NCBI RefSeq assembly: GCF_000003195.3
Contig: NC_012876.2
Coordinates: 41,259,725 to 41,323,724, forward strand
Length of the DNA: 64,000 bases
Source of the DNA: Sorghum bicolor
Lineage: Eukaryota > Streptophyta > Magnoliopsida > Poales > Poaceae
Direction: 5' to 3'
Under the pieces are notes generated by a model. That model saw only the letters and a list, made by a program, of their open reading frames with translations, had not been told where the DNA came from and ran no database searches. This document shows positions 54,687 through 64,000 of this stretch, piece by piece (positions within the stretch are counted from its first letter, which is position 1; the number at the start of each line of letters is the position of its first letter). The translations under genes and the position numbers were made by a program.

Positions 54687-56008
54687 CTAAGCGACAATGC
54701 CATAATTTCGAAGAGGTATTTTCAGCTCTCTTCCGCTTCTTGTTACATTTGTAGACGGGAAATCATTCATATTCTCATCACATACATCATTCACATTATC
54801 AGCAAGAGATAATAAATAAAGTTTGTCTTGTCGGAAGGCAAGACCAATACATTCATCATTATCAAGTATCTTACATTTGCCATCACCAAAATGGCAATCA
54901 ATTCGATCATCATCAAGTTTCGAGACACTTATTAAATTTTGACGCAAAAAGGGAACATAAAGTACTTCTTTAAGTTTAAGTACAAAACCATTATGCAATT
55001 CTAAAAATAAATCTCCATTGGCTTCAACATTGGCTTGCACTCCATTTGCAACTTTAATTGTTCTTTCTCCTCTTTGCAAGGTTCTCGTCCCACTTAATCC
55101 CTCTTTTCATCAGAGACTTCAGGAAGTCTAGACAATCCCTCTTGTAGTGGCCTCGCTTGAAACAGTACTTGCACTGATCCATTTCAGCTGAGCCATAGGG
55201 GTTGTGTGGCTGGTTCTGCTGGTTCTGTTGGTTCTGCTGGTTCTCTGGGTTCTGGGTTTCTTTCCCTGTTGTTTGGAGGGGAAAGACTGATTCCACTGAG
55301 GTTTCCCTTGTGGTTTCTTGCCATTGAAGTTCTTCTTTTGTTGTCTCTCACAAAGTGAGCAGAGTCACCTTGTGAGGACTTCAATCTTTCCTCCTCCTGA
55401 GCGCACATAGCCATGAGCGTTTCTAAATTCCACTTTTCAGGCTGAATGTTGTAGTTCACAACAAATGCCTCATATTCTTTTGGCAGAGAAGCAAAAATCA
55501 AATGAATTAATAATTCATCCTCCTTCAAGTTCATTTCCTTAAGCTTAGATGCCGTGGCATTCATTTTCAGGATGTGCTCTTTTATGCCACCGCCAGTGTA
55601 TTTTTCAGTGACTAGTTGCTTGATCAGCGAATTAGCTTTGGCCTTGGTAGACCCAGTAAACTGATTCTTCACATGTTCAAGGTATTCTTTGGCGGTCACA
55701 CATTCAGGGATCAAACCCCATATTGATTCTTCTATAGTGGCTCTTGCCACCAGCAGACACTTGCGGTTGGACTGAACCCAACGCCTATGATCAATATCAT
55801 ATTTCATTCGTATGTCTGCATGATCACGCTTTCGAGTAGCGAAATCAGCATCAGATTCATTTTCATGCCTCACCGGTTCCTCTGGAACAATGGGACACGG
55901 TGAGGTAGTGGCGTAGTCAATCTCATTCAACGCAAGCTCCAATTCATATTTCTCCCGCCACACACGATGGTTGGTGCCATTGAGGAGCGGGATGTTCGCT
56001 ATGTTCAC
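54687..56008 (-). pseudogene. Copia gag and remnant of protease region
   Basis: Gag starts at 56008 (MNIANIPLLNGTNHRVW) with the UBN2-type core (FTGSTKAKANSLIKQL, LIHLIFASLPKEYEAFV). A frameshift near 55320 is followed by a CCHC zinc knuckle CKYCFKRGHYKRDC. Directly after KSLMKRGIKWDE the sequence jumps to QRGERTIKVANGVQANVEA, which normally lies well past the protease active site. The DSGA motif and its surroundings are deleted, so this copy could not process its own polyprotein. Confidence 0.85.
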
Positions 56009-57330
56009 ATTGCTTTTGACTCCTAAAATTACATCACAGTGGGTGAGAAAATATTATTTGAATTAAAATATACATATATTCATTAATGCAATAATTTTAC
56101 ATCACCGTTGGGCAGAAATAAAATTAATGCATAATTCTGTAATATTGATATTATCAACTTTGGTCAGAAAATAACAATATTACAATATCATCAAAATTTA
56201 TCAAAAATTAAATTCTCCCGTTGGTTCAAATTTAATAATGAAAAATAACATGAAGTACGCAGCGGAAAAATTCATAAAATAAATTCTATTTCCTTTTCCA
56301 GAAACACTTTTCTTTATTCTCTAAACAAATTATCTCGTTGGTTCAAATTTGAGTAGAGACAAAATTCAAAAATTATCAAAAAATTCATCAAGAATGAACT
56401 TCTGGAAAAAAATGAATTCTTTACTTGTATTGTCATTCGGCCCAGCGAGCTGCCGCTCCCTGCTGTCCAGCTTACGCAGCGGCAGCAGCCCTCCCTCTTT
56501 TTTTTTTTGCTGTTTCATTTTTCATTTGTTTCTCTGGGCTGGCGCTAGGAGGAATTGCGGCCCAGCACACGCAGCAGCAGTTTTCATTGGCTGACCCAAT
56601 TAGAAACCGGCTCACACAGCAAAATTTGGCCCGCGGCCAGCCTGCCCTGCGCTGCTCCCGTGTCCCAGGCCGCAACCTGGGCCTGGGCCGGGATTTGCCG
56701 AACCCACCTGGGCCAAATCTAGCCCAAGTGAGTGCTGGGTGATCTCAGCCATTCATTCCGATCCAACGGCTGGGAGAGAAATTCGGGAAAATAAAACCCC
56801 AGCAGCCGGCCTCAACCCTAACTCTAACTTCATTTCTTTTCTCACTTCTTTCTAGCAGCAAACGGCGGGCAGCTCGCCAGGAGGCCACTGGCCTCGGTGA
56901 AGCCTCTCGGTTCCTGGTGGCCAACGGTAGCCACTGCTGCCTTTTCTTTTTTTCTTTTTTTTTGCAATTTCTTTTCCATATCTTTTATCTCCTAGCAGAA
57001 ACTGCTAGCCGGCCAGATCAGTGGCCGTCCCTTTTTTTTGTGGTTTCTTTCTCCACACAGCCGCGACAGCACAGGGAGGCGGCGCCGCCGCCGGGGCCCT
57101 TGGCCGGTGCGCGCGTCCACCCGAGGGTTGGGCGCGCCGCCGTCCAGCGGTCCCGTGACGGTGCCCGGCCGGCACGCGAGCCCGTGACGGTGCCCGGCCG
57201 GTACGCGAGTTGAGTTCTTTGTTTCTTCTTTGGGTTAGGATTTCGTTCTTGATTCGTTTTCCTCGATTCAGATCGAGTTTTATTTTGTTTCATTTCTTCC
57301 CGATCTTAGATCTATTGATTTCGCAACCAG
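56009..57330 (-). other. Copia 5' leader
   Basis: Untranslated region between the primer site and gag on the minus strand. It has two A-runs (poly-T on plus near 56497 and 56944), a duplicated GTGACGGTGCCCGGCCGG block (about 57155-57202) and a GC-rich stretch. No gene. Confidence 0.6.
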
Positions 57331-57342
57331 GCACTGATACCA
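57331..57342 (-). promoter_or_regulatory. Primer-binding site (initiator Met tRNA) of Copia
   Basis: The minus strand reads TGGTATCAGTGC one base after the 5' LTR. This matches the plant initiator methionine tRNA site TGGTATCAGAGC at 11 of 12 positions. Confidence 0.85.
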
Positions 57343-57343
57343 T

Positions 57344-57849
57344 TGTTAAATTCGTAATGCATCGCGGTTCATAGATCGGGAACATTTCTTTACATTTAAT
57401 CAATAATAATATGTACATCAACATGCCCAAAATAAAATCTACAGTACAAACAAAAACGGAAACGGTAAATAGACTAGACCGTCGCTGGGAGCCGGAGCCG
57501 CCGTAGATCTGCTGGCGTTCGCCGTGGCGTCGTTCGCTGGTGAAGCCATCGGATCTGCGTCGGGGACGTTCCTTGTCGTGGTGGCGCGGACGTTGGGGTG
57601 GCGTTGTCGGCGTGGGTGGTGCTTCCCGTCGCTGGCCGCGCCCCTCTCGGATCGGATTAGGGTTTAGGATGTCGGTGGGGGAAAAGGCTGCGCGGTGAAC
57701 CTCGTACCTCGAGCTCTAGCCCCCCACCTTCCTTTATAGCGCTGTGCGACGGGGCCCACCAACCATGTAGGGTTGGGCGCCCCCGATCAGGGCGCGAGAA
57801 CAAGGCCCAAAAGGCCTTTGGGCCCATCTGGAAAGGAGATCAACTAACA
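57344..57849 (-). repeat. 5' LTR of Copia element
   Basis: 506 bp, same ends as the copy at 51184. It carries a CCTTTATAGCGC block near 57731, read as CTATAAAGG on the minus strand, a TATA-like promoter. Confidence 0.93.
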
Positions 57850-57854
57850 CTTGT

Positions 57855-58250
57855 GACTCAACAACCCATCAATCCTATCATTCCTTCTATCGAAAAAATA
57901 AAGTCTAGACTTCTATCGAAAAAAGAAAGTCTAGAAAGAGACCCCCATTCACAGCTGTTGATGAGATCCCCAGAAGCACTAGAAGGCACCAACAACAAGG
58001 CTTTGTTCACATGGAACTAGATGAAAGATCAAAGCCAAGAAAGCTAGGCAAACATGATACAGACAAACTGAAGAAGAAGCTAGAGAGTGTTATGGAAGAA
58101 GCAGCTATAGATGATAACCCACTTCCAATTGGGGTGATGCAGACTATTGCATTTCAATATTGTGAAGTTTCTCCTAAGGATATTTCTTCTGACAAGCTAC
58201 TCCAGAATGTTCAACATGAAGATACAACTAAAGATAATGCAACAGCTTAA
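57855..58250 (+). pseudogene. LINE ORF1, 3' part after Copia insertion
   Basis: Continues ORF1 after the second CTTGT copy. It contains a 26 bp tandem duplication (57884-57909 and 57910-57935) and then a short Lys-rich C-terminus (58011-58250: RSKPRKLGKHDTDKLKKKL) ending in TAA. The gap to ORF2 is 113 bp. Confidence 0.65.
57884..57935. repeat. 26 bp tandem duplication in LINE ORF1
   Basis: CTTCTATCGAAAAAATAAAG with TCTAGA is repeated once with a single T to G change. It lies about 30 bp after the Copia TSD. Confidence 0.9.
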
Positions 58251-58363
58251 CATACAGTGGCCTTGGAGTGTGTTGGCTCATTTTGTGCAAGTTGGCCTTG
58301 TCCTTTGTCTTTGTGGGGTGGTGATTGTGTTGCCACTTCTTTACTCCTATTTTATTTTGTTAA

Positions 58364-61343
58364 ATGGATAATAATCGTCTATGGAACCTATTGTGCTGGA
58401 ATGTTCGTGGCCTGACTGATCCAGGCAAATGGGACAGAATTCATGATAAGTTAGATGAAAGTGCTTGCTCCCTTTTTTGTTTTCAAGAAACAAAGTTAGA
58501 AGTTTGTGATTTACAGTTCATGCACAAATTTGCCCCTCGACGCTTTGATTCATTCTTGTTTTCCCCGTCTAATGGTGCATCTGGTGGAATTTTGGTTGGC
58601 TGGTCTTCTAGAACTTTTTTAGTGGTCTTAATAGATTCAGAGATTTTTGCTTTGAGGCTTCAAGTCACCTCTGTCCACAATGCTGTAGTTTGGAACCTAA
58701 TCACAGTTTATGGTCGAACTAGAGAACCTGGGAGGACAAATTTCGTTGCCTAGCTTTACAGCCTTGAAATCCCAGTGGATGAATTATATCTGATCATGGG
58801 AGATATTAACTTCTATAGAGCAAGTTCTAATAGAAATTTGCCAGGAGGAAATACAAATGATATGCTTCTTTTCAATGATTTAATTCACCACCTGGGTCTA
58901 ACTGAACTGCCTATAAAGGGAAGAAGTTTCACTTGGTCAAATATGCAGGACTTGCCCCTATTACAATAGCTAGATTGGTTCTTTACAAGCGTTGCTTGGA
59001 CCCTAGCCTATCCTAACACTCTGGTGATGCCCCTAGCTAGAAGTGTTTCTGGTCATACTCCTTTAAAGTGCAAATCCAAACACAGATTCCTAAAGCCTCA
59101 CTCTTTTGATATGAGAATTATTGGCATTATATTCCTGGCTTTATGGAACAAGTTGCCAAGGCTTGGTTCTCATGTTCTCATCTGAACAGTGCTATAAATA
59201 TGTCTGTTAAGATCAAGGCAACAAAGAAAGTTTTGAAATAGTGGGATGGCTCCAAATCAAATCTCAAAACATTGATAACTCACTGCAACCTAGTCATTGC
59301 TTTCTTAGATGACTTAGAAGAACTAAGGCCACTCTTCAATATAGAGAGAAGCTTCAGATTCATCATTCAGAACCATCTACAGAGACTGTTGCACTGTCAG
59401 CAAGTTCATTGGAGAAAAAGATATATAGAGAAATTGGTCAAATGGGGGGATGAAAATACCAAATTCTTTCATGCTAGAGCTACTAAGAGATATAGGTTCA
59501 ATATTATTAAACAAGTCATTGATTCAGATGGGAGAGAAGTTACAGATCATCATGAGAAGGCAGCTTTATTTTTCCAAGAGTTCAGAAACAGGTTGGGCTT
59601 CACAGCAAACGCTCAAATGCTTTTTGACCTGTCTCAACTTATGGATCAGCAAGATCTGTGGGACTTGGTGCAACACTTTATAGTAGAAGAAATGGATGCA
59701 GTTGCTGCACAACTTCCAATAGATAAAGCCCCTAGACCTGATGGGTTCGACACTTCTTCAAAAAATGTTGGCCTTTAATTAAATTTGATCTATACAGATT
59801 ATGCTAGGCTTTTTTTATGGAGTAGCTAATTTGTAGAGTATTAATCACTCCTTCATCACTTTGGTCCCCAAAAAGGCCAATCCAGAAAGAGTGGCAGACT
59901 TCAGACCTATAGCTCTCTTAAATTCATCAATCAAGTTTGTCACCAAAATCCTAGCTAACAGATTGCAGAAGCACATCCTCAGGGTTATACACAGAAATCA
60001 GTATGTGTTTATTCATGGAAGAACAATCCAAAACTGTCTAGGCTAGGCTTTTGAGTACTTACACCAATGTCACACATCTAGGAAGGAAATAATCATCCTA
60101 AAATTAGATTTCAAGAAGGCTTTTGATATGGTAGAGCATAGTACCATAATTGAGATTCTGAAAGCTAAAGGCTTTCCAAATAAGTGGTGCACCTGGATCA
60201 TAAACATTTTAACTTCTACAACCACCTCAGTCCTAGTCAATGGTGTGGCTGGAAAGGAATTTAAATGCAAGAGGGGAGTGAGACATGAGGACCCACTATC
60301 TCCTCTTTTGTTTGTGCTCGCAGCTGATCTTTTGCAAAGTATTGTCAATAAAGGCTATTAGCTAGGTCTCTTCCAATTACCAATTCCAAATAGGGATGTC
60401 GAGCACTTCCCTATAATTCAGTATGCAGATGAAACTTTGCTCATAATGCAGGTAGATCCCAGACAACTCTTTTGCTTGAAAGCCCTTCTTAATACCTTTG
60501 CTTCCTCCATAGGGCTAAAGGTCAATTTCCATAATTCCTGTCTTGTGCCAATCAATGTTCCAGAAGAGAAAGTTCCTTTGTTGACAGTATTGTTTGGGTG
60601 TGTGCGAGACCAGTTACCATTCACTTATTTGGGCATACCTCTTGGAACCACAAAACCTCTGGTTAAGGATTATGCTCCACTGATCTGTAGAATTGAAAGG
60701 AAATTATCTGCTAGTTCAGTCTTTCTAGCCTACTCAGGAAGATTGCAGTTAATAAATTCAGTCATGTCCTCCTTACCCACCTATTTTATGTGCACCTTGG
60801 GATTACCCAAGACAATCATATATCTAATAGATAAGTTTAGAAAGAAATGCCTCTAGAGGGGTAATGATGGAAATGCTAAGGGTTACAACTTGGCTGCCTG
60901 GGAAATGGTCTTGGTTCCAAAGAATAAAGGTGGTTAGGGGTAAAGGATTTATTTATTCAGAATGAGGCTCTACTGCTAAAGCATTTGGATAAATTTTATA
61001 ACAAGCAACAAGTTCCTTGGGTCCAATTAATTTGGTCCACTTATTATGAGCATAAAGTGCCTCACCTATCACCTGCGAAAGGGTCTTTTTGGTGGAAGGA
61101 TATACTAAAACTACATGATAGGCTAGCTGAACTATCTTTCTGTATATTAGGAATGGGTGACACAGTAGGGCTATGGATGGATACATTCCATGATCAGTGC
61201 ATTGTAGAAAAATTCCCTAACTTGTTCACATATGTGCTGAATGAGAGTATGTCCTTGAAAATAGCCCTACAACAACCAGATCTATTGAGTCTATCTAGAC
61301 TATCAATGTCCAGAGTTGCTTACAAATTTAAAGTTTACCGATA
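58364..61343 (+). pseudogene. LINE ORF2: endonuclease and reverse transcriptase
   Basis: Starts at ATG 58364 with the AP-endonuclease-like domain (LLCWNVRGL, FCFQETKLE, MGDINFYRA). Reverse transcriptase blocks follow: KWGDENTKFFHARA, DKAPRPDGF (usually GPDGF), [60 protein letters not shown], and QYADETLL near 60420, where the usual YADD is YADE, a loss of one catalytic Asp. Thumb-region blocks PFTYLGIPLG and GRLQLINSVMSSLPTY are recognisable. Stops are mostly TAG (58751, 58967, near 59239, 59835, 60044, 60359, 60854), with frameshifts near 59750 and 60935. The reading ends at 61343 without the C-terminal zf-RVT region. Confidence 0.85.
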
Positions 61344-62612
61344 GGTCTTCTTCTTCCACTCTTGTGTATCTCTTCATCTTGAGAGATGGAGGTCTTGATG
61401 GTTGCGTAATGTCACTTTTGTTCTTTGATTTGGTCAGCAGGTTGAAGTAGAGCTTTAATAGTAGCTGGCAGCATCTTGCTCAGTGTGCTTGTTCACAGAA
61501 CTTTCACTTGTAGAATTAATAAACTTTGCTTGATGTGTTGTCCTGTTTGCAAAACTAATGTAGAGATCAAGTGCATGGGTTCTGCTGGTGGAAAACACCA
61601 ATAGAACCAAATCTATTTCTTTATTTATTTTTCTTCATCCTTAGGCACATAAAACAAGATAAAGTTGTGTTACATGATTTATTTATTTATGAGTGGTAAG
61701 ATCAAAAGATTAAGCATTTAATGTTGCATTTAAGTTCACATGATAGAAAAGAATGAAATTGCTTAACCAAAGGAAGGATTGTCTATCTCTATATAAATTT
61801 TCAAAATAAGTATGACTATCATCTTCCCAAGATTGAATATAATATTTTAACTTGTTTGGTTAAGACTGAGATTAAGAGAATGGTGCCATGAACAATTTAA
61901 AAGAGCAAAGCATATTGAGTTAATCAATTTAAGTTGTAACTCTAATATGTTTGTGTCTTCACTTATATGCACACCAAGATCAAGAGAAGAGAGTGACCAC
62001 TTACCTTAGAATATTACCTTCATTATTAGAGCGTGATGGCAGTAACTGATGAAGGGTAAATGGATGGTGGTCCTTCCTCTTGCATCTTGAGTTGTTCATA
62101 GACATCTTGTCTCCTCTGTTGCACTCATTCTTTTACCATCTTTTGCTTCTTTAGTCTGTTGACTCTTTTTACTCCAGTAATTATAATGCCTGCAACAGAT
62201 TAGTGGACAACACATACCCGAAGGAATATACAACTAATGACAAGGGCATTGTTGTAACACAGCTAAGGTTTCTATGCTACAAAAAGGAATTTACTTGAGC
62301 ATACTTAGCATAGCGCTTTTATTATTCACAATTACTTCTTTCTAAGGGTTTGAATTTATTTTCCCATCTTATGTTTTGATTCTCAAATATAGGCATTATG
62401 AATCAGCTCAAACTTAACGTGTGGAGCGATGGGAGCATGAGATGTGGAAGAACTTGGTTGGATCATCCAGAGAAGTTTGACCTTTCTTCCTCATGTCTCA
62501 GCTTCTTGACCGCAGAATTGAGAGTGCTTTGATTGTGGAACATGTTTTGTGCACCCTTTTTCTTCTTGGTTACGAGTGAGTTGTATCTTCCTTGTGCAAA
62601 ATTATTGTGTCT
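61344..62612. other. Unassigned AT-rich sequence
   Basis: No complete gene or clear transposon ends. A stretch at 62400-62520 on plus (GGAGCGATGGGAGCATGAGATG) resembles the end of a Gypsy polyprotein with stop codons, which would fit its position just before an LTR-like unit, but the match is weak. Confidence 0.3.
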
Positions 62613-64000
62613 TGTCACACCCAAATTTCAAGAACAAAATAGGATGCATAAAAGACTCATATGTGTCCCAGAAACAGTCGCACACATAAGTAGACAAATC
62701 TCAAATGTACCATTGTAGTGTTTATTACATAGCGGAACATAATAAATCACATAGTCTTATACACAATAGTAAGAAATAAGCAACGTTCTCGATGGAAGCT
62801 CCACACAGGGACAAACATTGACTGGTTGACTTCAAACCTAATACTCATAGCGATAGTCCTCATTCCAATCATCATCATTAGCATAACCTGGGGTGTTGGG
62901 AAATTGCAAGAGTGAGCACATATCGTACTCAACAAGTATAACCAGGTGTTCATGAGGCTCAAATAGCTGACACTGGTTTAACTGCATTTAACTTTTAATA
63001 GTGGATAGCATGTTCATAATTTAATAGCAATTGTCAAGGAAGCATAAATAATCCAATAATCACATGATCAGATGTAAGCATAATTAATTCATAGCATAAA
63101 TGATAATCAAATGAACATAATAACATAACAAGTTCATTATCTTAATGTAGATGTCCCCAAGGCTGATCGTGACCGTGAGCTCGGCTAGTATACTAGTTTT
63201 TAACACTCTACAGAGGTTGTACATCTTTACCCATGAGTCATGATTTACCATTTCGCTCGAGGTAGCTAGTCTCTTAACCCCCTTCCTAGGGAGTTTGGCA
63301 GGGATCACTATGAAGCCTTTCAAAAGTTCGTCTAACATGTTAGGGCGCAAGGTTTCCTAGGCGAGCAGATATAGATGCCCCCCTTCCAAATGGCACAATG
63401 ACGCGCAGCACATACATATATGGACAGAGGCTCGCACTATACCCGTGTCGGCAAGCCCCTCTAGCGCCCTAACGGGTAACATCTAACAAGCAAGAAAAGG
63501 TCTTCATACTGAGCTAAAGCCAGAGCCATTATAGCGCTCATGGTTGCACTATTATCTCGGGTGATCACGTACAAACAAGATCTCATATAGTTATTTGTCA
63601 TCTTTTTACGTTCATTGCATAGCTATTAATCATCTACGAGATCATGGATTATATCAAGCACTAGCAAAAATATACCAAATGCATATCAAGTAGGTAACAA
63701 GGAATCCAGGTAACAATCATCTATGATTTTGCTAAGGTCGACAAGGTGGAAACATGCATATGATATATGTGTATTTATAAGTGTATAGGTAACAAAGATG
63801 ATCCCAAATTATACTTGCCTTGATCAAAGCGCTCCTGAGCCTGCTGCTGGTCGTCAAAAGCTTGGTCTTTCTCACCAACGTACGGTTCACCGTCTATTCC
63901 GAAACATCAATCAACAACACGCAATCCATTGTAGGCAAGCATACACAAAGCAAATAAGCTATAATTAGAACATTACACCAACAGTGGTAAATCAAATATA
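62613..64000. mobile_element. LTR-like unit starting TGTCACACCC, runs off window
   Basis: From TGTCACACCCAAATTTC the sequence has the look of a common grass Gypsy LTR family, with landmarks CTCATATGTGTCCCAGAA and GAGTGAGCACATATCGTACTC. It continues past the window end, so neither its far end nor a TSD can be checked. Confidence 0.4.

Larger units (their letters stand above)
51184..57849 (-). mobile_element. Copia retrotransposon in LINE ORF1, TSD CTTGT
   Basis: Minus-strand Ty1/Copia element of 6.7 kb. LTRs are 51184-51690 and 57344-57849 (about 506 bp, TGTTAAATTC...CAACTAACA). TSD is CTTGT (51179-51183, 57850-57854). Coding order on the minus strand is gag, (protease missing), integrase, reverse transcriptase, RNase H, as in Copia. 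The proteins resemble the TNT1-94 group. About 13 LTR differences were counted by eye, near 2.7%. It is defective in several places. Confidence 0.93.
24851..61343 (+). mobile_element. L1-type LINE split by nested insertions
   Basis: A non-LTR retrotransposon on the plus strand in pieces: 5' leader 24851-24920 plus 47963-48032, ORF1 48033-51183 plus 57855-58250, ORF2 58364-61343. Removing the SIRE solo LTR (TSD ATCTC) rejoins the leader, and removing the Copia (TSD CTTGT) rejoins ORF1, so this is one element. ORF1 has a zinc knuckle, and ORF2 has endonuclease and reverse transcriptase. Left boundary is judged from where the gag fragment ends. I found no poly-A tail or LINE TSD on the right, and the reading stops soon after the reverse transcriptase thumb region, so the 3' end looks truncated. 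Confidence 0.75.

Overview
The window is plant nuclear DNA, almost certainly from a panicoid grass of the sorghum, sugarcane or Miscanthus type. The grounds are a GC-rich single-exon grass kinase gene, Tourist-like MITEs with the common GGCCTTGTTTAGTTC end, SIRE-type Copia LTRs carrying CGGACGCGTCCG palindromes, and a Tat-type Gypsy element with an antisense gene. No species can be fixed without a search. Host genes fill only a few kilobases; the rest is transposable elements, many with exact ends and target-site duplications (TSDs).

Layout. 1-2517 is the 3' end and 3' LTR of a SIRE-type Copia element, which cut into a Rab2-like GTPase pseudogene (2581-2944, minus). Two MITEs follow, then the best host gene, a receptor-like kinase in one exon (4528-6438). 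6.4-11.9 kb is intergenic with MITEs and an A-rich TGCAACAA-type array. 11937-14010 holds a nine-exon, fully open but N-terminally short replication protein A large-subunit-like gene. It ends 457 bp before a textbook Helitron 3' terminus (14440-14467), and a second Helitron-like terminus lies at 16109-16135. 16.2-22.6 kb is a solo-LTR-like unit and an antisense SIRE LTR that contains a complete TRIM (18345-19109, TSD GTATC) and a complete non-autonomous CACTA element (19317-21826, TSD TAG). 22645-24850 is a degraded Gypsy LTR with gag.

From about 24851 to 61343 one L1-type LINE is split by nested insertions. In its 5' leader sits a SIRE solo LTR (24921-47957, TSD ATCTC). That LTR is itself broken by a 15.2 kb Tat-lineage Gypsy element (26895-42123, TSD ACACC) and by a 5.36 kb solo LTR (42466-47825, TSD ATGTC). 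The Tat element holds a solo LTR of a related family (33111-34100, TSD AACGG). A minus-strand Copia element (51184-57849, TSD CTTGT) lies in LINE ORF1. 61.3-64 kb is unassigned sequence and the start of another LTR-like unit.

How the parts relate. The kinase and perhaps the RPA-like gene are the only plausible protein-coding genes. All transposon reading frames are broken. The stop codons in them are overwhelmingly TAG at places where CAG (Gln) is expected, a footprint that fits deamination of methylated cytosine in CHG context. I found no tRNA, rRNA, CRISPR array or prokaryotic feature.
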